64,000 bases of DNA from Pseudophaeobacter sp. EL27 (lineage in GTDB: Bacteria > Pseudomonadota > Alphaproteobacteria > Rhodobacterales > Rhodobacteraceae): positions 1-64,000 of the forward strand of contig NZ_OMPQ01000012.1 of NCBI RefSeq assembly GCF_900313025.1. Reading direction: 5' to 3'. Of this stretch, positions 43,709-51,646 are shown piece after piece. The notes beneath the pieces were generated by a model. That model ran no database searches. It saw nothing but the letters and a program-made list of their open reading frames with translations, and was not told the DNA's origin. Position numbers and translations under genes: made by a program. The first letter of the stretch is position 1; each line of letters begins with the position of its first letter.

Positions 43709-44891
43709 CGGTTTCCCCCATGATCTGGGCAAAAATAGCTGGATCCGTAACCCCTTCGGAACCGATCAGCAAAACGCGGGAGCCTTCATCCAGCCCCAGG
43801 TTTTGCGACAGCTCAGCGTCCTGACGCGCAGCGATCAAAGCGGCCAAGCCGGCAATGGCGCTTTCGCCTGCTTCAATCGCCTCATCCCCGGGCAGGGGGC
43901 GGGCCAGAAGACGCACAGCAGGGGCCACCAGAGTTTCCGGGATGGTCAGAAAGTCCGAGACCTCCTCAGCCAGGATTTCCCAGGCCATTCCCGAGGGTTC
44001 ACCGCAGGACAGACCCGCCATCAGGGTTTCGGTTTGGATGGCAAAGGTCGTGGCTTCACCGGCGCGACCGCTTTCAAACAGGCAGGCCGCCAATTCAGGT
44101 TCAACAATCACCACCCTCGGGCCCTGCGCGCCCCAGTGCTGGCGCAGACCGGCAACTACGCCTGCTGCCAAGCCGCCAACACCGCCTTGCAGAAACACAT
44201 GGGTCGGGGCCTGCTCCAGGCCTTCGCAGATCTCCTGTGTCATCACGCCGTAACCCGCCATCACATCGCGTGGAGGCTCGGAATATCCCTCCCAAGAGGT
44301 GTCAGAGACCACAAACCAGCCGTTCTCTGCCGCTTCCTGTTTGGCCAGAACGACGGATTCATCATAATCGCCAGTGATACGGATCACTTCGGCCCCCAGA
44401 TCGCGCATGGCTTCCGCGCGTCCTTCGCTAACCTCAGCGTGGATATAGATCCGACAGGGGGCGCCAAAACGCTGACATCCCCAGGCCAGAGAGCGACCAT
44501 GGTTGCCATCGGTGGCAGAGACCAGCGTAATCTGGGCGGCTTCGGCCTTATACTTGCCGGTTCGGATGTCTTCCAACGAGACCTCTTGCCCCAGCTGGGC
44601 CGAGATTTGCCGCCGCAGCACCCGTAGTGCCGCATAAGACCCACCAAGCGCCTTGAAACTGCCTAGTCCAAAACGGGGGCCTTCGTCCTTATACAGAACC
44701 TCTCCAACGCCGATCTTGGCCGCCAAAGCCGTCAGCGAGACCAGGGGCGTAGGCGCATAGCCTTCCCACTGGGTGATTTCCGCGCGGGAGGTGGCAAAAT
44801 CCTGGCGCGACAGCACCCGTTCGACAGCGTCACCGGAACGTTTGTTAGCAGCGACATGGCCAAGCTTTGCGGTAGGAAGAATATCAAACAT
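43698..44891 (-). CDS. Diaminopropionate ammonia-lyase family PLP enzyme
   Basis: Fold-type II PLP enzyme, 397 aa. It has the PLP lysine K80 in RFGLGSFKALGGSYA, the substrate region SATDGNHGRSLAWGCQRFGAPCRIYIH, WEGYSEPPRDVMAGYGVM and the phosphate-binding loop QGGVGGLAAGV. GLGSFKALGG and WEGY are typical of 2,3-diaminopropionate ammonia-lyase (YgeX-like), which yields pyruvate plus two ammonia; threonine-dehydratase-like enzymes of ectoine loci are the main alternative. The ATG at 44891 overlaps the M20 gene stop by 8 bases. An open frame of 60 more residues upstream is M20 shadow. E. coli ygeX also neighbours an M20 gene, ygeY. Confidence 0.87.
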   Translation of the reverse strand: MFDILPTAKLGHVAANKRSGDAVERVLSRQDFATSRAEITQWEGYAPTPLVSLTALAAKIGVGEVLYKDEGPRFGLGSFKALGGSYAALRVLRRQISAQLGQEVSLEDIRTGKYKAEAAQITLVSATDGNHGRSLAWGCQRFGAPCRIYIHAEVSEGRAEAMRDLGAEVIRITGDYDESVVLAKQEAAENGWFVVSDTSWEGYSEPPRDVMAGYGVMTQEICEGLEQAPTHVFLQGGVGGLAAGVVAGLRQHWGAQGPRVVIVEPELAACLFESGRAGEATTFAIQTETLMAGLSCGEPSGMAWEILAEEVSDFLTIPETLVAPAVRLLARPLPGDEAIEAGESAIAGLAALIAARQDAELSQNLGLDEGSRVLLIGSEGVTDPAIFAQIMGETDAA

Positions 44892-46038
44892 CGTTAGTCT
44901 TTCGGCTAGGGAGACGATCACGGACCAGATCTGCCCAAAGGGCAGCACCAATCGGTAAAAGCGCATCGTTGAAATCATAATCGGCGGAGTGAAGTGGCTG
45001 ACCATTGGCGCCGCTCTCTCCATTGCCCAAGAGCAGGAAGCAGCCGGGAACAGCCGCGCAGAAATGAGCAAAATCCTCAGAGAAGCTCATCGGAGGGCGA
45101 TCGGCGATGGTTTCCAGTTTCAGCGCCCGCGACACCCGCCCAACAGCCTCGGTTGGGGTTTTGGCATTCAGGGTCTCGATGAATTCGGTGTCGAAGCTCA
45201 TCTCGGCCGTGATGCCATGCGTTGCGGCGATACCACTGGTGATCTGCCGCATAAAGCGTTCCACCGCCAGGCGGTCTTCAGGCTGGCGCGCACGCACATC
45301 TCCTTTGAGCCGCGTCATACCGGGCAGCACATTGCGCTGGCCATCGGTGATGAATTCAGTGACCGATACCACCGCCCCGGAGGAGGGGGCCAATTTGCGG
45401 GAAACAATTGTTTGCAAGGCGAGAACCATTTCGGCGCCGACGGTGATGGTATCCACCCCGACATGGGGCATCGAGGCATGTCCGCCCTGGCCGTTCAGAG
45501 TAATCTCGAACAGGCTTTCGCTTGCACAGATCTGCCCCTCGCGAGTCGAAACCTGCCCCACCGGCGCACCCGGCAGATTGTGGATTGCATAGACTTCCTC
45601 AAGCTCAAAGCGCTCCAGCAGACCCTCGGCAATCATCGCCTGCGCCCCCAGACCGTGCTCCTCATTTGGCTGGAAAATAAAGACCACAGTGCCATCAAAA
45701 TTGCGGCTTTGCGCCAGTGTTTCCGCCGCGCCCAGCAGCATGGTCATATGCCCGTCATGGCCACAGGCATGCATCACCCCGGCGGTCTGTGAAACATAGT
45801 CTTGATCGCCAATCTCGTGAATTGGCAGGGCGTCCATATCTGCACGCAACCCAATGACCCGGTTGCCGCCACCTGATCTCAACACGCCAATGACGCCAAC
45901 CCCCTCATGAACTTCGAGACCAAGCTGCCGCAACCTCTCAGCCACGCGCGCCTTGGTACGATGTTCTTCAAAGCCAAGCTCAGGCTCTTGATGAAACTGT
46001 TGCCGCATCGCCGTCAGGCGCTTGTGAAATTCATCCAT
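44884..46038 (-). CDS. M20-family amidohydrolase/deacylase
   Basis: A 384-aa M20D-type aminoacylase (hippurate hydrolase/AMA/HIPO family). Metal and catalytic residues are visible in RADMDALPIHE, MHACGHDGHMTMLLG (with Cys92, His94) and FQPNEEHGLGAQAM. The dimerisation lid contains LNGQGGHASMPHVGVDTI. Family members remove acyl groups from amino acids. It leads the minus-strand group M20-lyase-M24(-Lrp). Upstream deacylation followed by lyase action on a free diamino acid would make a simple pathway, but the actual substrate is unknown. The ATG at 46038 was chosen over one 24 bases upstream on family N-terminus (MDEFHKRLTAMRQQFHQEPE). Confidence 0.88.
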   Translation of the reverse strand: MDEFHKRLTAMRQQFHQEPELGFEEHRTKARVAERLRQLGLEVHEGVGVIGVLRSGGGNRVIGLRADMDALPIHEIGDQDYVSQTAGVMHACGHDGHMTMLLGAAETLAQSRNFDGTVVFIFQPNEEHGLGAQAMIAEGLLERFELEEVYAIHNLPGAPVGQVSTREGQICASESLFEITLNGQGGHASMPHVGVDTITVGAEMVLALQTIVSRKLAPSSGAVVSVTEFITDGQRNVLPGMTRLKGDVRARQPEDRLAVERFMRQITSGIAATHGITAEMSFDTEFIETLNAKTPTEAVGRVSRALKLETIADRPPMSFSEDFAHFCAAVPGCFLLLGNGESGANGQPLHSADYDFNDALLPIGAALWADLVRDRLPSRKTNDV

Positions 46039-46240
46039 GAAAGATCCCCATTCTGCTCCCAATTTTAGCCGGAACAGCAGGAGGCTGGCATCAATCTTTC
46101 CACAGATCGGAAGTATTTTCCTCGCCAGCTAGCGGATTCGTGATTGTTTTCAGAAACCCAAAGCCCCAGGAGCACCCGCGCACCTCTAGGGAAACCCTGT
46201 AAACACCAAATAGAAATGTCACTGGCTGCGCAAAACAGGA

Positions 46241-46384
46241 ATGTCACCAAGGGCGCTGACGGTAGCAAGGCTTAGCAGCCCGGAGACCTCAGATATTGAA
46301 GGGCTGAGAAGCCTTGTGGGGAAGTTGGACGACCGAACTGTTGAGGCCATTTCGGTCGTTTTGGAAGCGCTTAAAATTGTGTGA
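46241..46384 (+). CDS. Possible 47-aa small ORF in a 734-base gap
   Basis: An open frame from ATG (46241) to TGA encodes 47 residues. The second half is a credible pair of amphipathic helices (DIEGLRSLVGKLDDRTVEAI and SVVLEALKIV). CAGGA lies immediately upstream of the ATG, a poorly spaced ribosome site. The word AATGTCAC occurs at 46215-46222 and again at 46240-46247, exactly 25 bases apart, and the second copy includes the ATG. It could be a small protein, the 3' remnant of a lost gene, or chance. I do not recognise it. Confidence 0.3.
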   Translation: MSPRALTVARLSSPETSDIEGLRSLVGKLDDRTVEAISVVLEALKIV

Positions 46385-46772
46385 GTGATATAGTGCATAA
46401 TGTTGATTATGTAATATTGAAAGCATCTATCCCAATTTCGACCCCGGCATCATTAACCCATCTCTCACAGAGCACCACCAGCCGGGAAAAGGGGAAAATC
46501 ACCCCGTTTTCATGGCTCAAATTTGCTTCAAATTACCACGAACTCGAACCACACCCCAGCCCCTATCTGTCTGAGCAAACTGTTAACCAGTTGGCACTTA
46601 TTAATAATTCCGAACAGACACTTGATGGTCGACCAAGGTGGTAACACTTCGTCAATAATCCTTATCAATTTGAAAACAAGAGTCAGCTTTTCGCCACATC
46701 TTGTTCCCAAGCTGCACATTCCACGCCTCTAGCCCTGACCTCCAACACAGATCTTTCTGCGAGGAGTAAGTT
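46385..46772. other. A/T-rich intergenic stretch upstream of the ClpP-like gene
   Basis: No convincing gene is present. It begins with a small palindrome (CATAAT-GTTG-ATTATG, 46396-46411) and is visibly richer in A/T than the flanking genes. The end holds AGGAG at 46759-46763, the ribosome site of the next gene, whose promoter must be here. The 46039-46240 part before it, upstream of the M20 gene, likewise shows only fragmented frames. The base composition hints at past insertion or deletion, but no insertion-sequence ends can be named. Confidence 0.35.
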
Positions 46773-47297
46773 ATGAGCAATCTAGCAAAGCACGTGGTCC
46801 TGAAGGCACAAGCCGGAACCGCAGGCCGTCTCAAGCTAGGTTTTGGTGCCCTGACCAAAGCCCTGGCCACAACCGCCGCCGTCACCATGGCGCTGCTTGC
46901 CACCACGGATACAGCCTCTGCCGCCGGGCAGACTCCCTATGTGGTGGGAAATGACCGAGGCGGATTTGTCCGCGACCGTCTTATTGAGTTGCGCAATCTG
47001 CGCTCATCCGGGCGGCAGGTCGAAATCCGCGGCCGCGTCTGCTATTCGACCTGCACGATGCTGCTGGGCCTGCCCAATGCCTGCGTTTCTCCCAATACGA
47101 CCTTCGGGTTTCATGGCCCGTCCCAAAGTGGGCGCCGCCTGTCCCCAGAGAAGTTTGATTTTTATTCGCGCGTCATTGCCGCCAATTACCCACAAGAGCT
47201 AAATGACTGGTACATGCAGACTGGCCGCAAGCGGATCAACAGAATCTACAAAATCAAAGGCAGCCAAATCATCAAGATGGGAGTCCGGGCCTGCTAA
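46773..47297 (+). CDS. Exported ClpP-fold-like protein of unknown function (COG3904-like)
   Basis: A 174-aa protein with a long basic N-region and signal sequence (KALATTAAVTMALLATTDTASAAG, about residues 28-51). The mature part, VEIRGRVCYSTCTMLLGLPNACVSPNTTFGFHGPSQSGRR, resembles the C-x-S-x-C-T ... G-F-H pattern of periplasmic ClpP/crotonase-fold proteins. These are predicted serine-protease-like proteins, but whether the serine here is catalytic is uncertain. Cysteines in CYSTC and NAC plus the C-terminal RAC could form disulphides. The ATG follows AGGAG with good spacing. It has no co-directional neighbour, and the 276 bases after its stop hold no convincing gene. Confidence 0.6.
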   Translation: MSNLAKHVVLKAQAGTAGRLKLGFGALTKALATTAAVTMALLATTDTASAAGQTPYVVGNDRGGFVRDRLIELRNLRSSGRQVEIRGRVCYSTCTMLLGLPNACVSPNTTFGFHGPSQSGRRLSPEKFDFYSRVIAANYPQELNDWYMQTGRKRINRIYKIKGSQIIKMGVRAC

Positions 47298-47573
47298 AAA
47301 CAGCTCTGTACCCTGGGCCAATCCTGACATAGTGGCGCAAAAGTGCCGCGTTCGGTCAGTCGTAGTTGCCCCTATTCGCCATCAGTGGAAACGGCCCAAC
47401 ACTGCCTTTGAGCCGTGTATTCCACAGCACATGAAATTCTGTCCCCAGTCGTGACAGGGCCGTCAGAGGGACGTGAGCATGACGCAAATGAACGGATCCA
47501 TTGGATTGAACAAAGGCAGCGCGCCCTCTCAAAAAAGGAGCGAGACCAGCGGCGCTTGGGCTTGTCGGAAATT

Positions 47574-48716
47574 CTACCCCATCAGGGCCTGATTGAGATC
47601 TGAGATCAGATCATCCACATCCTCGATCCCAACTGAGATCCGCAACAGGCTTTCGGGGATGCCGGTATGGGGTTCGATAGTGTGGCGATGCTCAACCAGG
47701 CTTTCGACCCCCCCCAGCGACGTGGCACGGTGAAACAGGTTCAGACGTCCTGCCACTGCCAGCGCCGCCTCGCGCCCGCCTTTCACCAGAAAGGACATCA
47801 GGAAACCGTAGCCACCTGTCATTTGACGGTTGGCCAGTGCATGGCCTTCATGGCTGGGCAATCCAGGGTAAAGCACATCTTCAACCTCCGGATGTTGGCT
47901 CAGGAATTCGGCCACCGCCATGGCATTGGCACACATCTTCTCTACTCGCAGCGGCAGCGTGCGCATGCTGCGCACCAGTAGCCAGGCCTCAAAAGGCCCC
48001 ATCACCGCGCCGGCCTCGCTGCGGTCCATGCAGATCGCCTCCCAGAGCGGGCTACGCGCGCGGGTGCTCAGCACCCCACCCAACACGTCCGAGTGGCCAT
48101 TGATCACCTTGGTGGCGGAATGCATGACGATATCCGCCCCCATCTCCAACGGTCGGGTCAACAGCGGTGTTGCTGCAGTGCTGTCCACCACCAGACTGGC
48201 GCCCGCCCGGTCCGCACAGGATTTTGCGGCTTTGATATCAACGGATTTCAACCAGGGGTTTGAGGGAGTCTCAACAAACAAAAGCTGTGCATTATGCGCC
48301 GTGCAGACCGCCTCCAAAGCAGCTGTGTCGCTGGCCTCAACCTCGTGCAGGGTGATGTCGCGGCGGGTGCAGAAATCGCGGATCCATTTGGTTGTCCCCC
48401 AGTAGATACCCGATTGCACAATCACCGCACCGCCATTGGGCACGGTGCGAAACACTGCTGCGATAGCCGCCATGCCGGATGGAAACAGCTGGGTATCCTC
48501 AGCGCCTTCAAGCCGCGACAGGATCTCTTCACCCAGACGAACCGCCTCGTTATGGGAGCGCAGATAGACGTTATCCTGATTGACCAGCTGATAATCGCGG
48601 TCGCGCACAAAGGTTGTCGAGGGCTGCAATGGGGGCACCACGCCACCGCTGGCCTCATCGATTGCCCCGGCTGCCTGGGCAGCAATTGTCGCCGGTTTCA
48701 TATCATTGCGCTGCAT
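47574..48716 (-). CDS. Cys/Met-metabolism PLP enzyme (cystathionine gamma-synthase-like)
   Basis: Fold-type I PLP enzyme of the trans-sulfuration family, about 380 aa. Landmarks: GVVPPLQPSTTFVRD, YLRSHNEAVRLGEEILSRLEG, LFPSGMAAIAAVF, the cofactor stacking YWGTTKW, LFVETPSNPWLK, VVDSTAATPLLTRPLEMGADIV, and HSATKVINGHSDVLGG with the PLP lysine. The C-terminal ATSLGGVESLVEHR is the usual family block. Substrate choice among cystathionine synthase, lyase or O-acyl-homoserine sulfhydrylase cannot be settled by eye. The ATG at 48716 has AGGGAG 8 bases upstream; another ATG 30 bases earlier and one 15 bases later are alternatives. Confidence 0.87.
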   Translation of the reverse strand: MQRNDMKPATIAAQAAGAIDEASGGVVPPLQPSTTFVRDRDYQLVNQDNVYLRSHNEAVRLGEEILSRLEGAEDTQLFPSGMAAIAAVFRTVPNGGAVIVQSGIYWGTTKWIRDFCTRRDITLHEVEASDTAALEAVCTAHNAQLLFVETPSNPWLKSVDIKAAKSCADRAGASLVVDSTAATPLLTRPLEMGADIVMHSATKVINGHSDVLGGVLSTRARSPLWEAICMDRSEAGAVMGPFEAWLLVRSMRTLPLRVEKMCANAMAVAEFLSQHPEVEDVLYPGLPSHEGHALANRQMTGGYGFLMSFLVKGGREAALAVAGRLNLFHRATSLGGVESLVEHRHTIEPHTGIPESLLRISVGIEDVDDLISDLNQALMG

Positions 48717-48894
48717 CTCAAAGGCTCCCTGGCTGTATCGCCCCATCTTTGAAGCGCGACCGGGGCAAGTTCAATCGCTTTTGCGCAAAACCCATTGCAA
48801 CGGTGACAGTTCCCTCAAACCTCGCCCTTGCGGTTTTCCTGCGTGCATGGTCCTTTTCCCACAATCTTGTGCCACCCATATGGAGAGCCTGCCA

Positions 48895-49380
48895 ATGCCA
48901 GTAGAAATTCGCCAGGCCCTGCCGCAAGACAGTACCTGCATAGCTAAAATCGCCAATGTTATGATCCGGGACACGTTGTTTACTTTCACCTCGACAGAAC
49001 GCCGGTCCGAAGAGATCGCCGCGCGGCTGCTGAAAGATCCGAGACCCTTTTTGCTGGCAGAGCTCGACGGGCGGATTCTGGGCTTTGCCACCTATGGCGA
49101 TTTTCGCTCTGGTCCCGGGTACCGACACACTCAGGAACATTCCATCCAACTTTTGCTCGAGGCGCAGGGGCACGGGTTGGGGCGGGCGCTGATGGCGCGC
49201 CTGGAAGAGGCCGCCCGCGCCAGGGAGGTGCATGTCCTTGTCGCCGGCATCAGCAGCGCCAACCCCAAAGCCGTCGGCTTTCACAGCGCTATCGGATTCA
49301 CTCAAACTGGCCTGATGCCTCAGGTCGGGCGCAAATGGGGCAAATGGCTGGACCTGATCCTGATGCAAAAGCAGCTGTAA
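48895..49380 (+). CDS. GNAT-family N-acetyltransferase (phosphinothricin acetyltransferase-like)
   Basis: A 161-aa acetyl-CoA-dependent acetyltransferase. It starts with the family pattern IRQALPQDSTCIAKIANVMIRDTLFTFTSTERR, then FLLAELDGRILGFATYGDFR, the acetyl-CoA loop LEAQGHGLGRALMARLEEAAR and VLVAGISSANPKAVGFHSAIGFTQTGLMPQVGRKWGKWLDLILMQK. The last part matches the PAT/Bar-like group (H..GF...G....VG.K.G.W.D). The acceptor is an unknown amine or amino-acid analogue. The ATG at 48895 follows GGAG; the open frame extends 189 bases upstream, but those residues are non-homologous leader. It is divergent from the PLP gene and converges with the aminotransferase. Confidence 0.87.
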   Translation: MPVEIRQALPQDSTCIAKIANVMIRDTLFTFTSTERRSEEIAARLLKDPRPFLLAELDGRILGFATYGDFRSGPGYRHTQEHSIQLLLEAQGHGLGRALMARLEEAARAREVHVLVAGISSANPKAVGFHSAIGFTQTGLMPQVGRKWGKWLDLILMQKQL

Positions 49381-49393
49381 CCCGGTCAGGGCC

Positions 49394-50602
49394 TTAGTGC
49401 AGCTGATCCACCGCCCGCGCCAATCGCGCCAGGGCCTCGCGCAGCTCTGCCATACTGGTCGCGTATGAAATGCGAAAGTAAGGCGTGAGCCCAAAGGCGC
49501 GGCCCGGCACCATGGCCACATCATGCTGTTCCAGCACATAGCTGCAGAAATCCGCATCTGTTTTCAGGGTCTCACCCGCTGGGGTCTGCCGCCCTAACAC
49601 ATCAGCGCAACTGGCAAAGGTGTAAAAGGCACCTTCGGGGCGCGGACAGCTGATGCCATCAATGGCATTCAACCCATCAACCACCAGATCCCGGCGAGCC
49701 TGAAAACTGGCACGTCGCTCAACCAAGACATCTTCTGATCCGTTCAACGCCGCCACGGCCGCCGCCTGGGAAACAGAAGGGGCGCAGGAGGTCGATTGCC
49801 CCTGGATCACCGCCATGGCAGCAATCAGTTCGGCAGGCCCGCCGGCATAGCCAATGCGCCACCCGGTCATCGCATAGGCTTTGGACACCCCGTTGATGGT
49901 CAGACAGCGGGGTTTCAACCGCGGCTCAACCGCTGCGGGGGTGGCAAAATCAAACCCCTCGTAGATGATGTGCTCGTACATGTCATCCGCCATGATCCAG
50001 ACATCCGGGTGCTGCAACAGCACCTCCAACAAGGGCGCATAGTCCTGCGCCGAATAGGCCGCTCCCGAGGGGTTAGAAGGTGAGTTGAACAATACCCAAC
50101 GGGTGCGGGGTGTCATTGCGTCTTGCAACTGCTCTGGCGTCATTCGAAACCCCGTCTCGGCACCGCAGGGCACCAACACAGGCTTGCCACCCGCGAGGGC
50201 AATAATATCCACATAGGAGGTCCAGTAAGGAGCGGGCACGATTACCTCATCCCCCGGTTCCAGACTGGCCATGAAAGCATTGTAGAGCACCTGTTTGGCG
50301 CCGGTGGAGACAATGATTTCATCCAGGCTGTAGTCCAGCCCATGATCACGGGCGAACTTGGCGCTGATCGCCTGTTTCAGCGCCTGGGTGCCGCCCAGAG
50401 CAGTATACTTGGTCTCTCCCGCCCAGATCGCGTCAACCGCGGCCTGTTTGATCGCATCCGGTGTGTCAAAATCCGGCTCCCCTGCGCCCAGTACAATCAC
50501 CGGTCGACCCTGTTGCTTTAGCTCTGCGGCCCGCGCCCCGATTTGCAGAATCTCTGACACCTCGATGGCATCAATGCGGCTGGCCTTGCGAAACTCTGAC
50601 AT
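49394..50602 (-). CDS. Class I/II aminotransferase (aspartate aminotransferase-like)
   Basis: A fold-type I aminotransferase of 402 aa. Family blocks: VIVLGAGEPDFDTPDAIKQAA, TKYTALGGTQALKQAI, IIVSTGAKQVLYNAFMASL, APYWTSYVDI, LFNSPSNPSGAAYS, ADDMYEHIIYEG and the PLP lysine in INGVSKAYAMTGWRIGYAGGP. The C-terminal R-I-S-Y arginine for the substrate carboxylate is present (YFRISYAT). It belongs to the AspC/AspB Iγ group and likely transfers amino groups between aspartate or a related amino acid and 2-oxoglutarate. The start at 50602 (MSEFRKASRIDAI) is preferred over the upstream ATG, since the extra 21 residues match nothing. Confidence 0.9.
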   Translation of the reverse strand: MSEFRKASRIDAIEVSEILQIGARAAELKQQGRPVIVLGAGEPDFDTPDAIKQAAVDAIWAGETKYTALGGTQALKQAISAKFARDHGLDYSLDEIIVSTGAKQVLYNAFMASLEPGDEVIVPAPYWTSYVDIIALAGGKPVLVPCGAETGFRMTPEQLQDAMTPRTRWVLFNSPSNPSGAAYSAQDYAPLLEVLLQHPDVWIMADDMYEHIIYEGFDFATPAAVEPRLKPRCLTINGVSKAYAMTGWRIGYAGGPAELIAAMAVIQGQSTSCAPSVSQAAAVAALNGSEDVLVERRASFQARRDLVVDGLNAIDGISCPRPEGAFYTFASCADVLGRQTPAGETLKTDADFCSYVLEQHDVAMVPGRAFGLTPYFRISYATSMAELREALARLARAVDQLH

Positions 50603-50758
50603 CGGAATGGTCCTATAGCTGAGAGCACTGGCGCCCAGACCCAACGCCCAGACGCTCAACCTCAAAACCTAAGGCCCTCTTGCGCACAGAATACTCCCCA
50701 ACGCGGACCTAACTCATTCCAGAACCGAATGGATCGGCTCGCTTGAGAGCCAGACTAA

Positions 50759-51646
50759 CTACCCGGTTCTCTGCCGCAGCTGCCGGGTGATCCAGATCTC
50801 GAATTTCTGCACCGCATCCGGGGCCGATCCGTGGGGGCGCACCAGATAATACCGCTTGCTTGAACGCAACACCGGCCCCGACAGCTGCAGCAAAGCCCCG
50901 CTGTCCAGCTCATCCGAGACCATGTCAAAGGGCACGATCGCCGCCCCAAGCCCCGCAGTGGCGGCGCCGATTACCATGGAATACTGGTCAAAGTAGCGCC
51001 CATCCTGACGCGGCTGCCCGGCAATCCCAGCCTCCAGAAACCAATCCGCCCAGGCATCACTGCGGCTTTCCAGATGTACCAAAGGCACATCCGTCAATGT
51101 CGCACTATTGCCCAATCCACATTTGGCAAACAGCTCAGGCGCCGCAATTGGCACCATCTGTTCGCCAAACAGCTCCACCATGCGGGCCCCTGGCCAGTTG
51201 TCGCGCCCATAGTGGATCGCCAAGTCAAAGGGGTCGCGGGCAAAATCAAAGGGTTCCAACCGGGTCGACAGGCTCAGTTCAATTTCGGGATGGCGGGCAA
51301 AGAAATCCGGCAATCGCGGGATCAGCCAACGATTGGCAAAGGTTGGCAACACCGCAAGGCGCAGGGCACTGCGCCCGGCCCCGGCTGCCACCGCCTTTTG
51401 CACGGTGGTGCGCAGCGCGCCCAGATCCTGTGCCAGATCCGCAGCCAGACCCGCGCCAGCGGCGGTCAGCACCACGCCGCGCCCCACTCGCTGAAACAGC
51501 GCAAAGCCAAGATCGCTCTCCAGCTCTTTGACCTTTTTGCTGACGGCACTTTGGGTAAGACCAATTTCTTCGCCTGCCGCAGTAAAGCTCTGATGGCGGG
51601 CGGCGCTGTCAAAACAGCGTAGATGGGTGAGGCTAGGCAGGCGCAT
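50759..51646 (-). CDS. LysR-family regulator (GcvA-like), second of an overlapping pair
   Basis: A 295-aa LysR regulator starting MRLPSLTHLRCFDSAARHQSFTAAGEEIGLTQSAVSKKVKELE. Its effector domain includes RLAVLPTFANRWLIPRLPDFFARHPEIELSLSTR, FDLAIHYGRDNWPGARM and TAGLGAAIVPFDMV. It overlaps the 3' end of the upstream LysR gene by 14 bases, so the two are translated together. The upstream extension of 24 residues visible in frame is within that neighbour. Its target is unknown; the divergent amaB-amaA operon beyond the other LysR gene is the nearest candidate. Confidence 0.88.
   Translation of the reverse strand: MRLPSLTHLRCFDSAARHQSFTAAGEEIGLTQSAVSKKVKELESDLGFALFQRVGRGVVLTAAGAGLAADLAQDLGALRTTVQKAVAAGAGRSALRLAVLPTFANRWLIPRLPDFFARHPEIELSLSTRLEPFDFARDPFDLAIHYGRDNWPGARMVELFGEQMVPIAAPELFAKCGLGNSATLTDVPLVHLESRSDAWADWFLEAGIAGQPRQDGRYFDQYSMVIGAATAGLGAAIVPFDMVSDELDSGALLQLSGPVLRSSKRYYLVRPHGSAPDAVQKFEIWITRQLRQRTG

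Noticed and set aside
47415-47603. 62-codon plus-strand frame with a polar helical C-terminus, overlapping the 3' end of the PLP enzyme gene
   Set aside because: GTG start without ribosome site, overlap with a firm gene, and only a vague likeness to small basic proteins.
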